The position numbers were made by a program, and so were the translations under genes. Positions 12,901 through 24,660 of a stretch of 64,000 nucleotides of DNA are shown here, piece by piece. The notes beneath the pieces are model-generated. The model was not told the DNA's origin, did no database searches, and saw nothing but the letters and a program-made list of their open reading frames with translations. This stretch comes from Onchidella celtica (taxonomy: Eukaryota; Mollusca; Gastropoda; Systellommatophora; Onchidiidae), in assembly GCA_963931925.1 (NCBI GenBank), contig OZ007569.1:63115546-63179545 (forward strand), written 5' to 3'. Every line of letters begins with the position of its first letter. Position 1 is the stretch's first letter.

Positions 12901-15900
12901 TCTGAATATCAACTTTTGTTCCCTATATATTTCCATACTCGAACTTAATGCAGTAATCTAGCTGCAAACCATCTCCTTTTCATAAAACAACAGTTGGGTC
13001 ATTATATCTTGTCTAATAAGGTCACCAATTTTCGTAGGATTCTTTCTGGAAAAGAAAGATGCAAAAACTTTCATGCAAAAAAAAAAAAAAACATATACAA
13101 AATTTAGAGACGATGATGTTTCAATGGATCTGAAGAGAAATCATTCTGTGAATATCCCAAAAGCTAAGTTTCTTCAGCAATTCAAATGTGTAAACAGACA
13201 CAAGTTCCATAATGGTAAAATGCTTGATCTTTACTTGTCAATTTCCCTGTCTTTCTGTCTCTTCAGTTCCCTTTCATCATTTGCTTTTTTAACCGCTCGA
13301 GCTCTTTTAGAATCATTTTCCTGTGGATAAAGAAAAACAAATACTAATTACCACTGTTCAATTGAACCAGAGAAAACTTGAGACACAAATAAGGCATATT
13401 ACAGATTATATAAAAGCCATTCGTGTTCTGCTGTCCTTACCAACAGAATCAGAAAGCAAATGTTGCAAATAGTCTTATGTTTCCCCAACTTTCTCTATCT
13501 GCCATACTGATAATTATTGCCACAGAAGACTGCATAGTCTATCTCTTATTATCCACGGTAATTTCCTTTCTAAAGCTAAAATCCTTCAATGAATATTACC
13601 ATGTCTTTTAATGAATGTATAGCCCCACTTCATGTGGTTTCATTTTCACAAAAATGAAACTGATTTGATATTAAATTCCAAACCTGTTTGTACACGAAAA
13701 AGAATTGTTACAGTTACAGCGGCATGTGTTGCTGAAGTCATCACTGGTAAAAGGATTACATTTCAGTTCTATGTGTTGCTGGGAACTGAAAGAATTAATA
13801 GAGTTTAAATTGTCATTTTCAAGCCCAGTGTGGCAAACAAGATTTAACTCCTAAACATAAATCAAGACAGCAGTGTCTGACCTTGGACAGATTACACAGA
13901 AAAGCCACAAGTGAATTGGTTTTAGTATTATTAGCACCAGTTCTTTCATCCAATAAAAGCAATAATAAAATCCCACAATTTACGTTGTGTGCTTTCAGTT
14001 TCATTTACTATCAACAATTATTTTGTTTGCTGGCTTCATCTGTGGATAATCTCTCTCTCTCTTCAAGTGCCGGATCTGGAACAGATATCGACGATCATGG
14101 TTCACCACTCATTCCTCCGCTCGGATGCTCTCAAAAAGCCCTTATTCTCCTGGTTTTTCCCTGTCACCCATCTATTCAAACTCTCTAGATATGTTATTCT
14201 TTGTCTACCTCTGCTTTTTTCTGCCCTTTATTTTTCCAGTTAGAGCAAGGTGATCAAGACCTTTGTGTCGATTCAGGTGTCCCTGTGGATAATAGTAGAG
14301 CATAAAAGTAATCAAATTTACTTAATCTGTGATTTCAACAAGGACATTACCTTCAGGAATTTATCAAACTTTAATAGTGATTCTTTTAACTGATACTCCT
14401 TTCTCTCTAACTCCTCTCGCCTCTGTTGTAAGCTTTCCATCTTCATTTGGAATTCCTGTCAAATGAAAAATAGGACTGATGAAACTGAAGCAAGATAATG
14501 ACGTATGTATTTTAAGGAACCCTCTTATCAATACTAAACTCTTTGATATGTCACAGGCTGAAAAAAAACAGATCATTTATAATTACCTTGATAAGCATTT
14601 TTATATAAAATCATGACCCAATAAAGGACAGCTTTTGTAACACTATGAAAGAAATGACTTGATATCTTCCCAAGCAATATTTTATTTTATTTCATTCAAA
14701 TTAAGCCACTAAAAAAACATTCAAACATGAGTTAAAACAATTTCTCGCCTTCTTTTAGTTTTACTTATCTGACATAACACAAAACATACATAAAAAATAC
14801 ATATATAACTTTAGGTATTTGGGCTAATATGAGGCAACCTTCAGTGGCAACTAAAAAAAAAAAATAAAAATAAAAAAAAGAAAGAAAAAGAACAAGCATG
14901 TCACATGAACTTGTATTCTCCATGACCTCTTACTATAGTTTCAGTCCACCTACTTTAAATAATACAGAAATTCGTAGAAATGAACGGAAATGAAAACCTC
15001 GATATTTAAAAATGAAAAGCTACTTTATCTTTAAAACTGCTTTCTCCCAGGGAGGAATGTTTTGTCCATTACTGAGCTGATAGGAATCACATTTTTTCAA
15101 CAGTTGTATCAATGGATAAAAAAAAACAACTACTGAGCCATACAGCCAAACATACACTATAATACTACCTCTTTCTGAGCTGCCAAGGCTTGTTCCACCT
15201 CTGCCATTTCACGCCGTTTTTCTAGTAGGCGTGTCGCAGGTGTGAGATGATCATCCTCACGCTCTGGCATTTTCCTGAATAGATAAATGGGAAATTTAAC
15301 ACAGGACTTGAATTTCACATGTATTCATTAATTCCAAGTGAAAATGTACTCATTAGATAACTTCTGATATCTACATTTGAAGAGATAAATCTGCTGTGAA
15401 AAATGTCATTTAAATATATGTAACAAGATGCATGCATAGTTAAATCATTAATGTACTTAATATAGTCAGTGACATCTGATCTCTTTTACAATCTGAATGC
15501 TCTATTTAGATCTACCTGTATTTCTGTAGCGGTGCTCTCTTCTTTTTTTTAACAATGCTGTAATGGTTTTCTATTATGCTTGATTACTCTTTTGCTCTCT
15601 ATATGTCTGCAATTTAACCCTTTCGTGTTTAACCCAGCTGAACCCAGCCTATAAATATGGCCCGTGATTTGTTCAACCCGGCCGAATCCAGCTTTGTCTA
15701 TGACGCTGCCATGTGTTCAACCCCGCGGTATCCGGCCGGCCAGTGTCCCCCAGTTCTGTATACAATTTTGAGAGGAAGAACAGTGCATGAATAGGTATAA
15801 ATAGTAAATGATATCACCAGGTAATCTTCAGATGCCCATTGAGCCAGTCTGAACCATAAAGTGTGAGTTAGGCCTATAAGTATAATGTATTGTATTACAC

Positions 15901-18157
15901 ATGGTCATTCAACAGGCCTGTTCTTCCCTCTAAGCCTACATCATGTATTGGTCAGCACATGCTTGTAGTACATAGTACATGCATAACATGTACTAGTGTG
16001 GTGCCTTTGTGTAGGTAGTGTTGTATGCTTGGATAACAAACGGGATGGGGTGCGATAGTGTGTAATACGTGTATTGTCCATCTGTCTCAGAGGCAGTGTC
16101 ACACATCCCCGTTCAACATTTCACATTCATAAAACCAACAAGCACATTCCAGCACTCCGAGGTAAATAGGTTCATCTTTTAGTTCATTCATTTCTCAATA
16201 AGTATGTCAAAATTCATTATCACAGATGCGACATGGAGGCTACAATTTCCAATTTAGTGAAGGCACGCAGCAGCGGAGTCCACAGGGCTGAAGAATGTAA
16301 ACAAATCAGGACTGCCACGTAGCCAGGAAGTCAGCCATTAGAGCGCTTTACAAGAATCCAGAATAGAAACATGAAATGTAATGTGGTTCTACTTTCAGTC
16401 ACAATATCATATGAATAGGAGGATATACGTGAGGAGTTCCACATGATTCACACTGTATATAGTATAAGGATACAACTTCAGGAGCGTTTGTGAGTGGGGG
16501 GGCAGGGCAGTAACCCCCCCTGGTGAGTTAGTCCTCTAGGTGGAAGTTTTTGTGATTAACATTCAGAACATGACATATGTGCCCGACTAAAGTTGTGTAA
16601 CTCATATGCAGGGGCGAAGCGTGGCCCTCTGCAGAGGGTAATCAGAATTTAAGCTAGTAATTAGATCCTCATAACAGGACGTATCGCTACATCATATGTA
16701 CACAATTATAAATGCAGCGACTAAAACAATGAAACGGTTGCTAGGCACTGCAAAAATCTGAAGAGCGGACTATTCTTGTCAACAGGACAGGAATGCAGCA
16801 ATTTACAAGCCAAACTAATCTGAAAAACTATTCATTCATAATAACAGACTTATAAACGCATATTTTTCACCCATTTTTTAAAATATAATTTGAACAGCAC
16901 ATTTTCATTGTCATATTCATAGCCAGAGATTTTGTTATTCTACCATCTCATAAAGTTTCTCGGAAAGGACCCATTAACATTAAATGGTAGAAAGTGCTTA
17001 AATGGCATCTCTGTGACACAACAATGTGTAGCGATTTCGGAGAAGTGGCTATCTGCCGTTACGGTTTACGTTCGAGCGACCTATCAAGTGAATTGATGTT
17101 CTTAATACGTTCGACTAATTTTGATCACAGTTATATCTAGATCTAGACTATATTATTATTCTTTGACAGCTCTTGCTGTGCGTAGAGTAAATTATTCTTA
17201 GATTACCTCAAACAAATAAAAAAAAAAAAAAAGATCCACACAAACTCTTTCACTCTACTCTTTACCTTTCGATTGGGATGAAAACGACCGCATAGTGAAA
17301 AACCTGCATAAGTACGTAAAATCAGGTCAAACCTTGATTATAAACTTAATTTTTTCCCACACTATTTTGCTGTCTGCGGCGCCGCTTAGAAGAAAACAGG
17401 CTATGCTCAAGCTCGCTTCTGGGTGTAGACAAGTCTTCTTCGTCTTTGTTAGTCACTGATTTTGGACCAGTTCATATGGTGTAATTAGTCCCTACAAAGA
17501 CGTTTTTCGGTGAGGGGTGTTAGACTATAACAACAAACCCAAAATAGCAACGTAGAATAGAATGCTGAACTGACTAAATGGACTTGGAGTTGGGCTCGAT
17601 TTGAAAAGCGTAGTAGATCTAATTCTAGAATTAATATTCGAAGGGTAATCACTGATTATTTGATTATGAGGAAGCCTCGCCCCTGCTCATATGGTACTCC
17701 TTCTGGATATATTGCTTCACAATAATGTGCCACGACAGTTGCTGAAATTGTTTTTGTAGAAGTTTTCTTAAAAGGAAGGTGTCAGCCTAGAATGAGAGGT
17801 ATTTTCACTGTCTCTTCTGAGGGACATTATTTGCAAGCATTTTTCATGTTTTCATTTCTGAATTACACAACAGGGATACTACACGGATGCTTTTTTTAGG
17901 AGCGTCCGTAAGAGGGGATTGGCAGGGGGGTTCTGCTCCCTTGCCGAGTTAGTCCTCTGAATGAATGTTTTTATTGTCAATGCGGAGCTCGGCAATTAAC
18001 ATTCTGAACATGAAATAAGATCTATATGACTGTCATGTGCCAGACCAAAGCTTTGTAACTCATTTGATAACTGCAATGTGTAGATTATTGATCTAACTTA
18101 CACCAGGAGCTTGTCCTCGAAGGTTGTCCGAAAATATTCTTCTAAGCTAACCGTCAT
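9976..18157 (-). CDS. CFAP73: Cilia- and flagella-associated protein 73 / CCDC42-like
   Basis: Eight coding exons join in frame: 18102-18157, 15169-15274, 14351-14455, 13235-13320, 12530-12701, 10981-11213, 10556-10640 and 9976-10071. Together they give 939 bp, 312 aa plus stop. All introns are GT-AG. The product starts MTVSLEEYFRTTFEDKLL, close to the vertebrate CFAP73 start. It carries the family blocks RLLEKRREMAEVEQALAAQK, LKFDKFLKENDSKRARAVKK and KWESKWTHIKNTAAKKTLLL. It is almost entirely coiled coil and ends in a short polar tail, and its length matches the family (about 300 residues). CFAP73/CCDC42 proteins (MIA2 in Chlamydomonas) belong to the modifier-of-inner-arm complex at the base of inner dynein arms and are needed for motile cilia and sperm flagella. 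The N-terminus favours CFAP73 over CCDC42. The gene lies head to head with the acylphosphatase. Introns carry several transposons but the frame is intact. Confidence 0.93.
11478..12238 (+). mobile_element. Decayed piggyBac-type element in CFAP73 intron
   Basis: TTAA target duplications lie at 11474-11477 and 12239-12242. The ends read CCCTTATCCTGCC on the left and, inverted, CCTTTAAACTGCC on the right. Near the left end is a palindromic block (GCAACAATTGTTGTGC) and a second CACAACAATCATTGCGC copy. Inside, a frame starting MATSSSEDESS at about 11724, then in another frame SDSGSDSKFDGF and FSPGIRMTIQ...PIDFMKLFY, resembles the acidic N-terminus of piggyBac transposases. The catalytic domain is missing and the fragment is frameshifted. 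It is therefore a 761-bp internally deleted copy. Confidence 0.7.
15614..15760 (+). mobile_element. piggyBac-type left end with 44-bp tandem repeats
   Basis: TTAACCCTTTCG at 15614-15625 is the typical start of a TTAA-target piggyBac element. It is followed by three 44-bp direct repeats starting near 15627, 15671 and 15715, each built on GTTYAACCC-GC-GAAYCCAGC. No matching right end was found downstream before the hAT/MITE cluster, so the copy may be truncated or very decayed. Confidence 0.5.
16425..17715 (+). mobile_element. MITE copy B, split by a hAT insertion
   Basis: The left part (16425-16608) has the family core (GGAGCG-TTGTGAG, GTTAGTCCTCTAGGTGG, GAACATGACATATGTGCCC, AGTTGTGTAACTCATATG). 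It then breaks exactly where the hAT begins. The right terminus resumes after 17685 with CTCATATG and GTACTCCTTCTGGATATATTGC, the inverse of the left-end flank seen in other copies (AGCAATA...GGAGGAGTTC). This shows the family's terminal inverted repeats extend well beyond GAGTTACACAAC, to about 50 bp. Confidence 0.65.
16609..17685. mobile_element. Non-autonomous hAT element with 8-bp target duplication
   Basis: The 1077-bp element starts CAGGGGCGAAGC and ends with the inverse of CAGGGGCGAGGC, the terminal form common in hAT transposons. It is flanked on both sides by a perfect 8-bp target duplication, CTCATATG (16601-16608 and 17686-17693). No transposase frame is present. The target was the right end of a MITE copy, so the hAT inserted after that MITE. 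A perfect duplication suggests a fairly recent event. Confidence 0.85.
17855..18065 (+). mobile_element. MITE copy C
   Basis: It has the family core in order: ATTACACAACAGGGATACTAC, AGGAGCGTCCGTAAGAGGGG, GAGTTAGTCCTCTGAATGAATG, AACATTCTGAACATGAAATA and, at the end, CTTTGTAACTCATTTG. It is diverged from copies A and B by scattered changes, and it lies 40 bp from the first coding exon of CFAP73 (in intron 1). Confidence 0.65.
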
Positions 18158-18434
18158 TTTGGATGGCTGACCGGGAAATGTATGTTCAGAATCAAAATAT
18201 TACTATGTAGAGGAAACTCTTAGTTATTGTGCACTCTTCCGCTCCCGACAAATTTGGCGTTGCTAAGGAAGCTGGCTTAGTATACTCTCCTTCACCCAAC
18301 AACACCACTTTGCCTATTTTATTCAGGTTTATTTTTTTACATCGATTCGCCATTCATACCAGAATACAGAAACTTAAACATTTTGCTTATATACATCAAT
18401 AATATTTCATTATCTTTTTTTGTGTCTCAGAACG
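18158..18434. promoter_or_regulatory. CFAP73-side half of a divergent promoter
   Basis: This is the sequence between the CFAP73 start codon and the P-element target duplication. With the P-element removed, the CFAP73 and acylphosphatase start codons would lie only about 560 bp apart, in head-to-head order. GTTGCTAAGGAAGC at 18259-18272 is a weak, imperfect match to the RFX X-box (GTTGCC-N-GGYAAC) that drives ciliary genes. That site is an inference only. Confidence 0.45.
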
Positions 18435-19434
18435 TTACGGTGCATAGATATAGTGCACTAGATCGCTGAGCCAGCCAGCGGCCCACGCAACGAATTGAAA
18501 ACGAGGCCGCCATTACGCTAAGCCTGCTCGCCGATGCTGTACAGTCGTGCCAGCCAAGGAGTATAGCAGTAATGTTGCGGGCGTGCGTTGTTTTTTGTTT
18601 TCGGGGGGGTTTACCATGTGTGAGTTTGCGAGACAATAATATACAAATTACTGTTCTAAATGCTCTTCAGAAGTTTTTGAGCATTGAAACAACTCATTAT
18701 GAGACAGCTTTATACTGTCATAGTGCTATGTATTATATCGACCTTCAAAAGAAAAAAAAAAAAAAATTTTGAAAAACTTATCTACATCTACAATGTTAAT
18801 CTTGGCGGAATTAAATTAAAAAACATACCGCATATGCATTCAATGGGCTATACAACCCAACTCGCCCCACCAAAAAACAAAACAAAACGACGCACAGTGA
18901 TGTTTAAAAAACAATGGTTTGACCAGCTAGCGACTCATGATTTTGATGTCCACAGTCACCCATTCAAAAAAAGCAACATTTCAATAATGGAGAAAGGAAT
19001 GAGACAGAGCCTTATTATCAGTTAATCCAACTGAATATCAGCCAAACGTGAAGAATGTATGGGGACGACACACAGGACACAGTATTTCTTGAAAGAAAGA
19101 AGAAGAGGTACAGAAGGAAAGATGGAAATCAGTAAACAGTTTGATGGAAGGAGGAGAGGTAACATATATACATCCTGTTAAAAAAGCAAACTCTACACGC
19201 TGTCGTATGTTTCACAGTAAGGATAGTCTACATCTCTTGAGGACGTTAAATGAAACATTCACTTTTGTAACACTAATAACTCAGGTCGCAAGAGAAATTG
19301 CAAGTCCACATATATAGAGTAATTTTCTATTCAGGTTTAACAAGGAACCAAGAAACAATAAATACATAAAATTGTACTCACCATCGGTGTTCATGTATTC
19401 CAAGACGGGGATGAGGAGCAGCACAAAAAAAAAA

Positions 19435-22400
19435 CTACTGTCCACTAAACAGTACCAACTTGTTCAGTTTCATCCTCTTGGCTGCTTTGCCTCCAAGGAT
19501 CATTCTCTGTTGGTGCAGTTTGCCAGCCTTAAAGAGTCTCATCCGCAAGTAGTAAGATGCCACACTTTTGATGAGGCTAGTGATGTGGTCCTCCTCTACA
19601 ATCATCTCGTGGTCATAGAAATGATCCCGCAGAGATGGGAATAGATCAAAATATTTCTCCTTTACATATGTGAGGACGAGGTTTTGAATCTGGACATCAA
19701 TGAATTTCTTGTGTGGCAAGGTCTGCATGACATCTGGGCTAGGCATCACAACCCTGAATGCTTTTTCTGTTGCCAACAAAAGCTGCACAACACCGTCGGA
19801 AGGGCATACAAGACCGCCTTGATCTCTTCTCCTCAGGAAGGAGAAACGAATATCTTCCGGAGTTTCCGCACATGTCAAGGCAGCCCTGCAATCTGAACAT
19901 TTTATTTTTGGAATCAGACGTTCGCACACAACCTGTGTAGGTCAAGCATAAGTATCTCCACTCATTATCCGGGAGTGTAAAGGTGGACTCAAGCCTGTCA
20001 ACCGCAGCAGCAAACATGTCATCCTGTGAGAAATCAGGCAGGTTTTGGGGTTTTGCCGGTGCCTTCAAAAGAAAACAGTCCAACTGCAACTCCTCTGTGC
20101 CATCCAGTTGAAGGCAATTAGCATACTCGGATGCTTTCACATCATTCTGAATCATGAGTGTGCGAACTGAAGCCCGAAACTGTTGTGCAGTTGGGTTGTT
20201 ATTCCACCTATTTCTTTGACGAATCTGAAATTAATGAATAAATTAATAATTTCCATTCGATAAAATACAGGTAAATTTTTCTCTAAACAATAAAATCTTC
20301 AACTTTCTGCAAGTGATTACTATAGAATAGAATAGATACATTTGCCTGAGCAATGGTCCAAACAGCATTCTCTTTTCAATTTCCAGATGGCAAAGAATAC
20401 ATGTGGCAGTGGCAGCCTTAATATCCACAATGAGCGTGCATGACTTCTGAATTTTGCTATCCCAAAAAGAACCTGGAGTTCAGTCCTACCCACCATAGCA
20501 TCAGAGGTATAAAAAATCAGTGCAGTGCTTGAGATCAAATCTGGTTATCTTTGGCATGTGAGGCAAAAATCTGTTTCTTTCACAGTCAAACTCCCCCTCC
20601 CCCTCCTCCCCAAGGCCAAAACCGTCCCAGTCTGTCAATGTCAATTGTCACAGATCTACAAGTGATAATCAGATGACATTCAAAACGAATCTTTTTCTAT
20701 ATATTTGTGACAAAAGACGATGTAAAGTAAATTTATGTAGGCTATCTTAATTTTACATTTTAAAAAGAAAGAATATTTATGTAAAACAGATCATCAGAGT
20801 TAGCTCATTTAATGGAATCAGGAATTCCATATATTTAGAAACTGGGATGAAAATGAATGAGATTTTCCCCTGAATCATTATGTTTGTCATAAAAATAAGT
20901 GGAAATTTGGCTCACCTTGCTGAAGTAGGTTTCAATGTGATCTTGTGAGAATTTGTAGGTGAGGAGGTACTGCAAAGCTCCTCTGTCCAGTAGCTCCCTG
21001 GCCAGTCCTAGGGTAGATGTGGCTGTCACAATGAATCCTATGATGGCCTGACCCCTTGGGGTTTGATGTAGCGGTTTTCCTGCTGCATCATACAAGGACA
21101 GAAGGTATGCCACAGAGTCCTGTAAGGTGGTCTCCCAGGTGTCTCTATTTTCATTAGACAAAGGAGCTTTGGTTCCCTTCATGATTGGGTTTTTGCTATT
21201 CAGTATGTCAAAAAGCCCATCAATGCATCTGATAAATTGGCATGTTTCGTTCGATCCCTCGAACTGCGGATGGTGAAGGTCATCTCTCAGGTGGTCTAAA
21301 GCTGTAGCAACCGATGCTGACAGGGTTTGTGCTGCAATGTTTACCTTCATCTTGACATTTTTGTAATGAATATGTCAACTTCGCAGTTTGTTTGCAAGGT
21401 ACAGGCTGTCCTCACTCTGAAGATAATGAAGATTTTGGATGAATTTCCATGAAATGCATTTCTTGCCTTTGTCTGAGTGCCTGTATATGCACCCATACTC
21501 TGCCAACAGATTTCTGAATAATTTCAACATGTGCGGTGCATCACAAATGAAGTAAATTCTTTTGCTGCTGAAAGAAGGATGAGGGTTGACAAAGTAGGGT
21601 TTTGGATTTCTTGCACGTATCTCACAACCCAAAATCTTTGCAGCTTTCATGTTTGCCTGCAGTCCATCTGCAACAATGGTTTTCACATTAAGACCATAGT
21701 CTGCAGCTCGTAAAACAGCCTCCTTTATACTATTAGAAAGTGCCTCGCTATCAACATGATTTGTCAGAAAGTATGCAATAGGTGTTTTCCAATGTTTGCG
21801 CATAGATACAAGCATGAAAACTAATGCACTTGAAGCGACAGTATCGCTAATGGCACCTCCACCAAAATCCACATGACCCTGGTATGAATGTGTGTTCGGG
21901 CACCATGTAACTTCCTGTCAAAGGCTCATTTCATCCACTATCAAGGAACACAGATTGTCTCCACTCATTGCATATTTCCTTGCCGTTTCCAACATCGGAC
22001 TTAGGAAACCAGGTTCACAGTGAACTGATCCTTTCCAGGCACGAAGAGTTGAAGGGTGAGGAAGAGACAATGTTGGTCGAATGTATTCATATGCTTTGGA
22101 GAGAGGTAGTGCAGTGTGATGGCGAATCTGCTCACAGTGTTGTCATATTGTCTGGCATTTTTATGCACTTTTCTTTGTTTGAGTAGATGCTTAAATAATA
22201 TCAAGCTTAAGCCTTCACATGCCTCTTCTAGAATTTCCTATGCTCTTAATTCAATGAGGTTTTTATTCTTCAGGTCCTTCACTATGTCCTTCAGTTTACT
22301 CATTGATTTGGTTCTGCGGCGCAATTTTTCCCGTACCTTCTTACACTTCTCCTGCAGTTTCTTCACATGCTGCTTGGCGTTGGCAATTTCTTTCTGGGGA

Positions 22401-22823
22401 TCTGGGCAATAGCTATGATCATGATTTAGGCCATGAAGAATCTGCTCCAGGGCCGGCTTTTTGGTTTTAGACATTATATGATTTTCTTTTGGTACTAGGC
22501 GCTTGCGTTCGAGCTTCCTTCTCTGAGGCAATGGTTGATTTTGGTTATGTTTAGGAAAATTGAACAACGAAGGCACAGCATTCCATTTCAATTTTCTCCT
22601 GTGATCACCTTCATTGAAGTCACTTTTCAGAAAGTGATTACTACACAATCGATGATGGGATGTCGGCTTGAAGTGTTCCCGTCTGACAGCAACAACCCAT
22701 TTTGCGAGTAATTCTTGGTTTTTCATGGGAAATCGGTGGAATGTCAAATCGTGCTCTCTGTTTTCCGACCTCTTTGCTGTCTGGCGATTGGTGCAGCCAT
22801 AAGCGGCACAGGATGTCACCATT
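19435..22823 (-). pseudogene. P-element transposase, THAP + catalytic domain, inactivated
   Basis: The start codon at 22821-22823 opens a THAP zinc finger with C-x4-C (CAAYGCTNR), FHRFPM, a tryptophan, RLCSNHF and the closing AVPSLF. A Lys/Arg-rich coiled coil follows. The catalytic part includes LHYLSPK, SLIVDEMSL, HVDFGGGA, ICDAPHMLKLFRN and KMKVNIAAQTLS, and reaches a donor at 20916 (AGCAAG|GTGAGC). The last exon starts at 20224 with IRQRNRWNNNPT and ends near 19435. These blocks match THAP9/P transposases in order. Lesions seen: a TAG at 22238-22240, a one-base shift near 22090, TGA at 21918-21920, TGA at 21375-21377 and a one-base shift near 19905. Both TGA codons could be CGA codons changed at CpG. 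The 5' UTR intron would be 22828-24197. Confidence 0.85.
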
Positions 22824-23831
22824 TTCCTGCAAGATGTAAACAACAAATACAATAGATAAGGCTAGTTTGTACATGGCAAGCTCAACATTTGGTGCAGTTA
22901 TTTTAACGCCCTTAACTTTACCAAATGCAGCTTTATAAAACTAAAAAATGCAACTTAGCTGTATTGATTTTTATTTGTAGACTATTAAAAACAACAAATG
23001 CATTCAGGTACCTACCTATGCTACAAATTAAATTTTATGATCACCATCCTTCGCCTACTTAAATGAATTTGTGAATGGCGCTGAGAGTTATTTTCAAGAA
23101 TTCCTCTGTCAGTGTCTTTTGTCAGTGGACATTTTATGCTGCTTTGGTATGTTTCAAAAACACAAATCCTTACCTTTCAGAGGACTGCAAACACTAGAGC
23201 ACAATTATAATTTATCTATAATCAGGATCACACTAAAAATAGTGCTTGGAATTTTCCCAGAATTTTGCAATTATGTTGGTTAATTAAATTATTATCAGTT
23301 TCCTCTGGTCAGCATTATTTGCAAGATCTTGTAAATGCTACTTTGTTTCTGATTATCTCTGTCTCAGCAGACTTAGTCTTTTGTCCTGTTTTACAAGCTC
23401 TAGATCTATTTTTTTAAAAATATAATATAGGCCTTTATATCTTCATAGTTAACACTGAAGAACAGCTACACTATCAGTATTAAGTCTATTTCACATGAAT
23501 TTCATCCTTGCCTCTATCACCTACTGTGCTAGCCCTTCATAATGGGCCTTTTTAATTGCTTACATAGCTACCCAAAGCAAATGTAATTGTAAGCACACCT
23601 CTCTCTTTTTTTTCCCTCAGTACTCATATTCATCACTGAGCATCAATTGACATCAGACATTAAATGATTAATGTACTATGCCAGATGTCCGGGCTGAGAA
23701 TAATAAGTTGCACAGCCAAAACAGAAGTTACGAAAGCAGTTCAAGAAACGAAATCTGATTAGCCAAACCACACCAGCTGTTCTGTTATCAATACCGTTAT
23801 ATAGCAGACAGTGATGCTGACTGCTGTACTT

Positions 23832-24165
23832 CGGTCAATGACGCCACGCTATTGACTGCTAGCGGTACGCGAGCCTGTTCCTCATTAAATTTGCAATAAA
23901 CTAACACAAACTTTTGACAAACAACATCAGAAAGCCATTCTCATATAATATAGATCTAGTCTATATAAAAAATATTGCCAGGCCCACTGTATTCGGTTAA
24001 TTGCACCCACATAAATCTAGATCTAGATCTAGATCTAGATTCTAGTCTGGACTAGATTAGATCACAGCGGTCAATGACGCGCTGCTACTGCTAGCAGAAC
24101 GAGAGCCTGTTCCTCACTAACTTTGCAACAAACAGACTAAAACTCTTGGTAAACAAGATAATAAA
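23832..24165. repeat. Direct duplication inside the P-element 5' region
   Basis: A block of about 100 bp beginning CGGTCAATGACGC and containing GAGCCTGTTCCTCA, TTTGCAA and AACAAACA occurs at about 23832 and again at about 24068. The copies are some 236 bp apart, with scattered differences. An AGATCT palindromic tract lies between them. It lies within the predicted 5' UTR intron of the transposase gene. Confidence 0.6.
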
Positions 24166-24394
24166 ACCAATCAAATAAATATCGTGTGATTCCTTACCTT
24201 TCAAATTGTCAGCTGGAGTTTGCAGTCGATCTTGAAACGATAACGATGTCAAAAAAAAAGTGAAACTGCACAGGAAGAGTGCGCTGTCTGCTGTTTATCA
24301 GGCTTAAACAATGGCGGCCGGACTTCCTGGGAAGTGTCGGTTTTCTTTCCTCCGACCAATGAGAGTCGGCGATCTAGTGTACTATGTTACGGTG

Positions 24395-24660
24395 TTTCCC
24401 AACAACGTTACTTCTGTAATTATCATAAAAAATAAGGATTATTATTTACAAATAAATTAAAAATCTTTACCATACTTCTGAATTAAAATATGATTGTGAA
24501 TTTATTATCTATTCTGTATTAAGAGCAATAATAATTTTAATATTAAGAAAGGGTGGAAAAGAATTTTTCATGCACAGCAAAAATAGAAAAGTTTTCCTTT
24601 TTCTTTCTCCAAACTGTCTATTTTGTGTAGCACTTCCGGTTCGTTATTTGTTTGGAAACA
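24395..24660 (+). promoter_or_regulatory. Acylphosphatase promoter-proximal region
   Basis: This sequence lies between the P-element target duplication and the acylphosphatase start codon. CACTTCCGGTTC at about 24631-24642 contains an ETS-type ACTTCCGG element, common in housekeeping and bidirectional animal promoters. It lies about 20 bp before the ATG, so it may fall in the 5' UTR. No TATA box stands out. Confidence 0.45.

Larger units (their letters stand above)
18443..24386 (-). mobile_element. P-element (THAP9-like), complete with target duplication
   Basis: This 5944-bp element begins CATAG and ends CTATG. Its terminal region carries an inverted repeat, 18/20 identical (18450-18469 and 24366-24385, around CACTAGATCGC). 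It is flanked by a perfect 8-bp target duplication TTACGGTG (18435-18442 and 24387-24394). P-elements are known to make 8-bp duplications and to start CATGATG, so ends, duplication and gene agree. It carries a THAP-P transposase gene on the minus strand. A 5' UTR exon ends at 24198 with donor AAAG|GTAAGG, and the matching acceptor TTGCAG lies just before the start codon. The copy sits between CFAP73 and the acylphosphatase gene, in their shared promoter region. Copy-specific lesions indicate it is no longer able to make a whole transposase. Confidence 0.9.

Noticed and set aside
18572-19025. Two short plus-strand frames at the P-element 3' end
   Set aside because: They lie antisense in the element's 3' region, have A-runs and no resemblance to any family.
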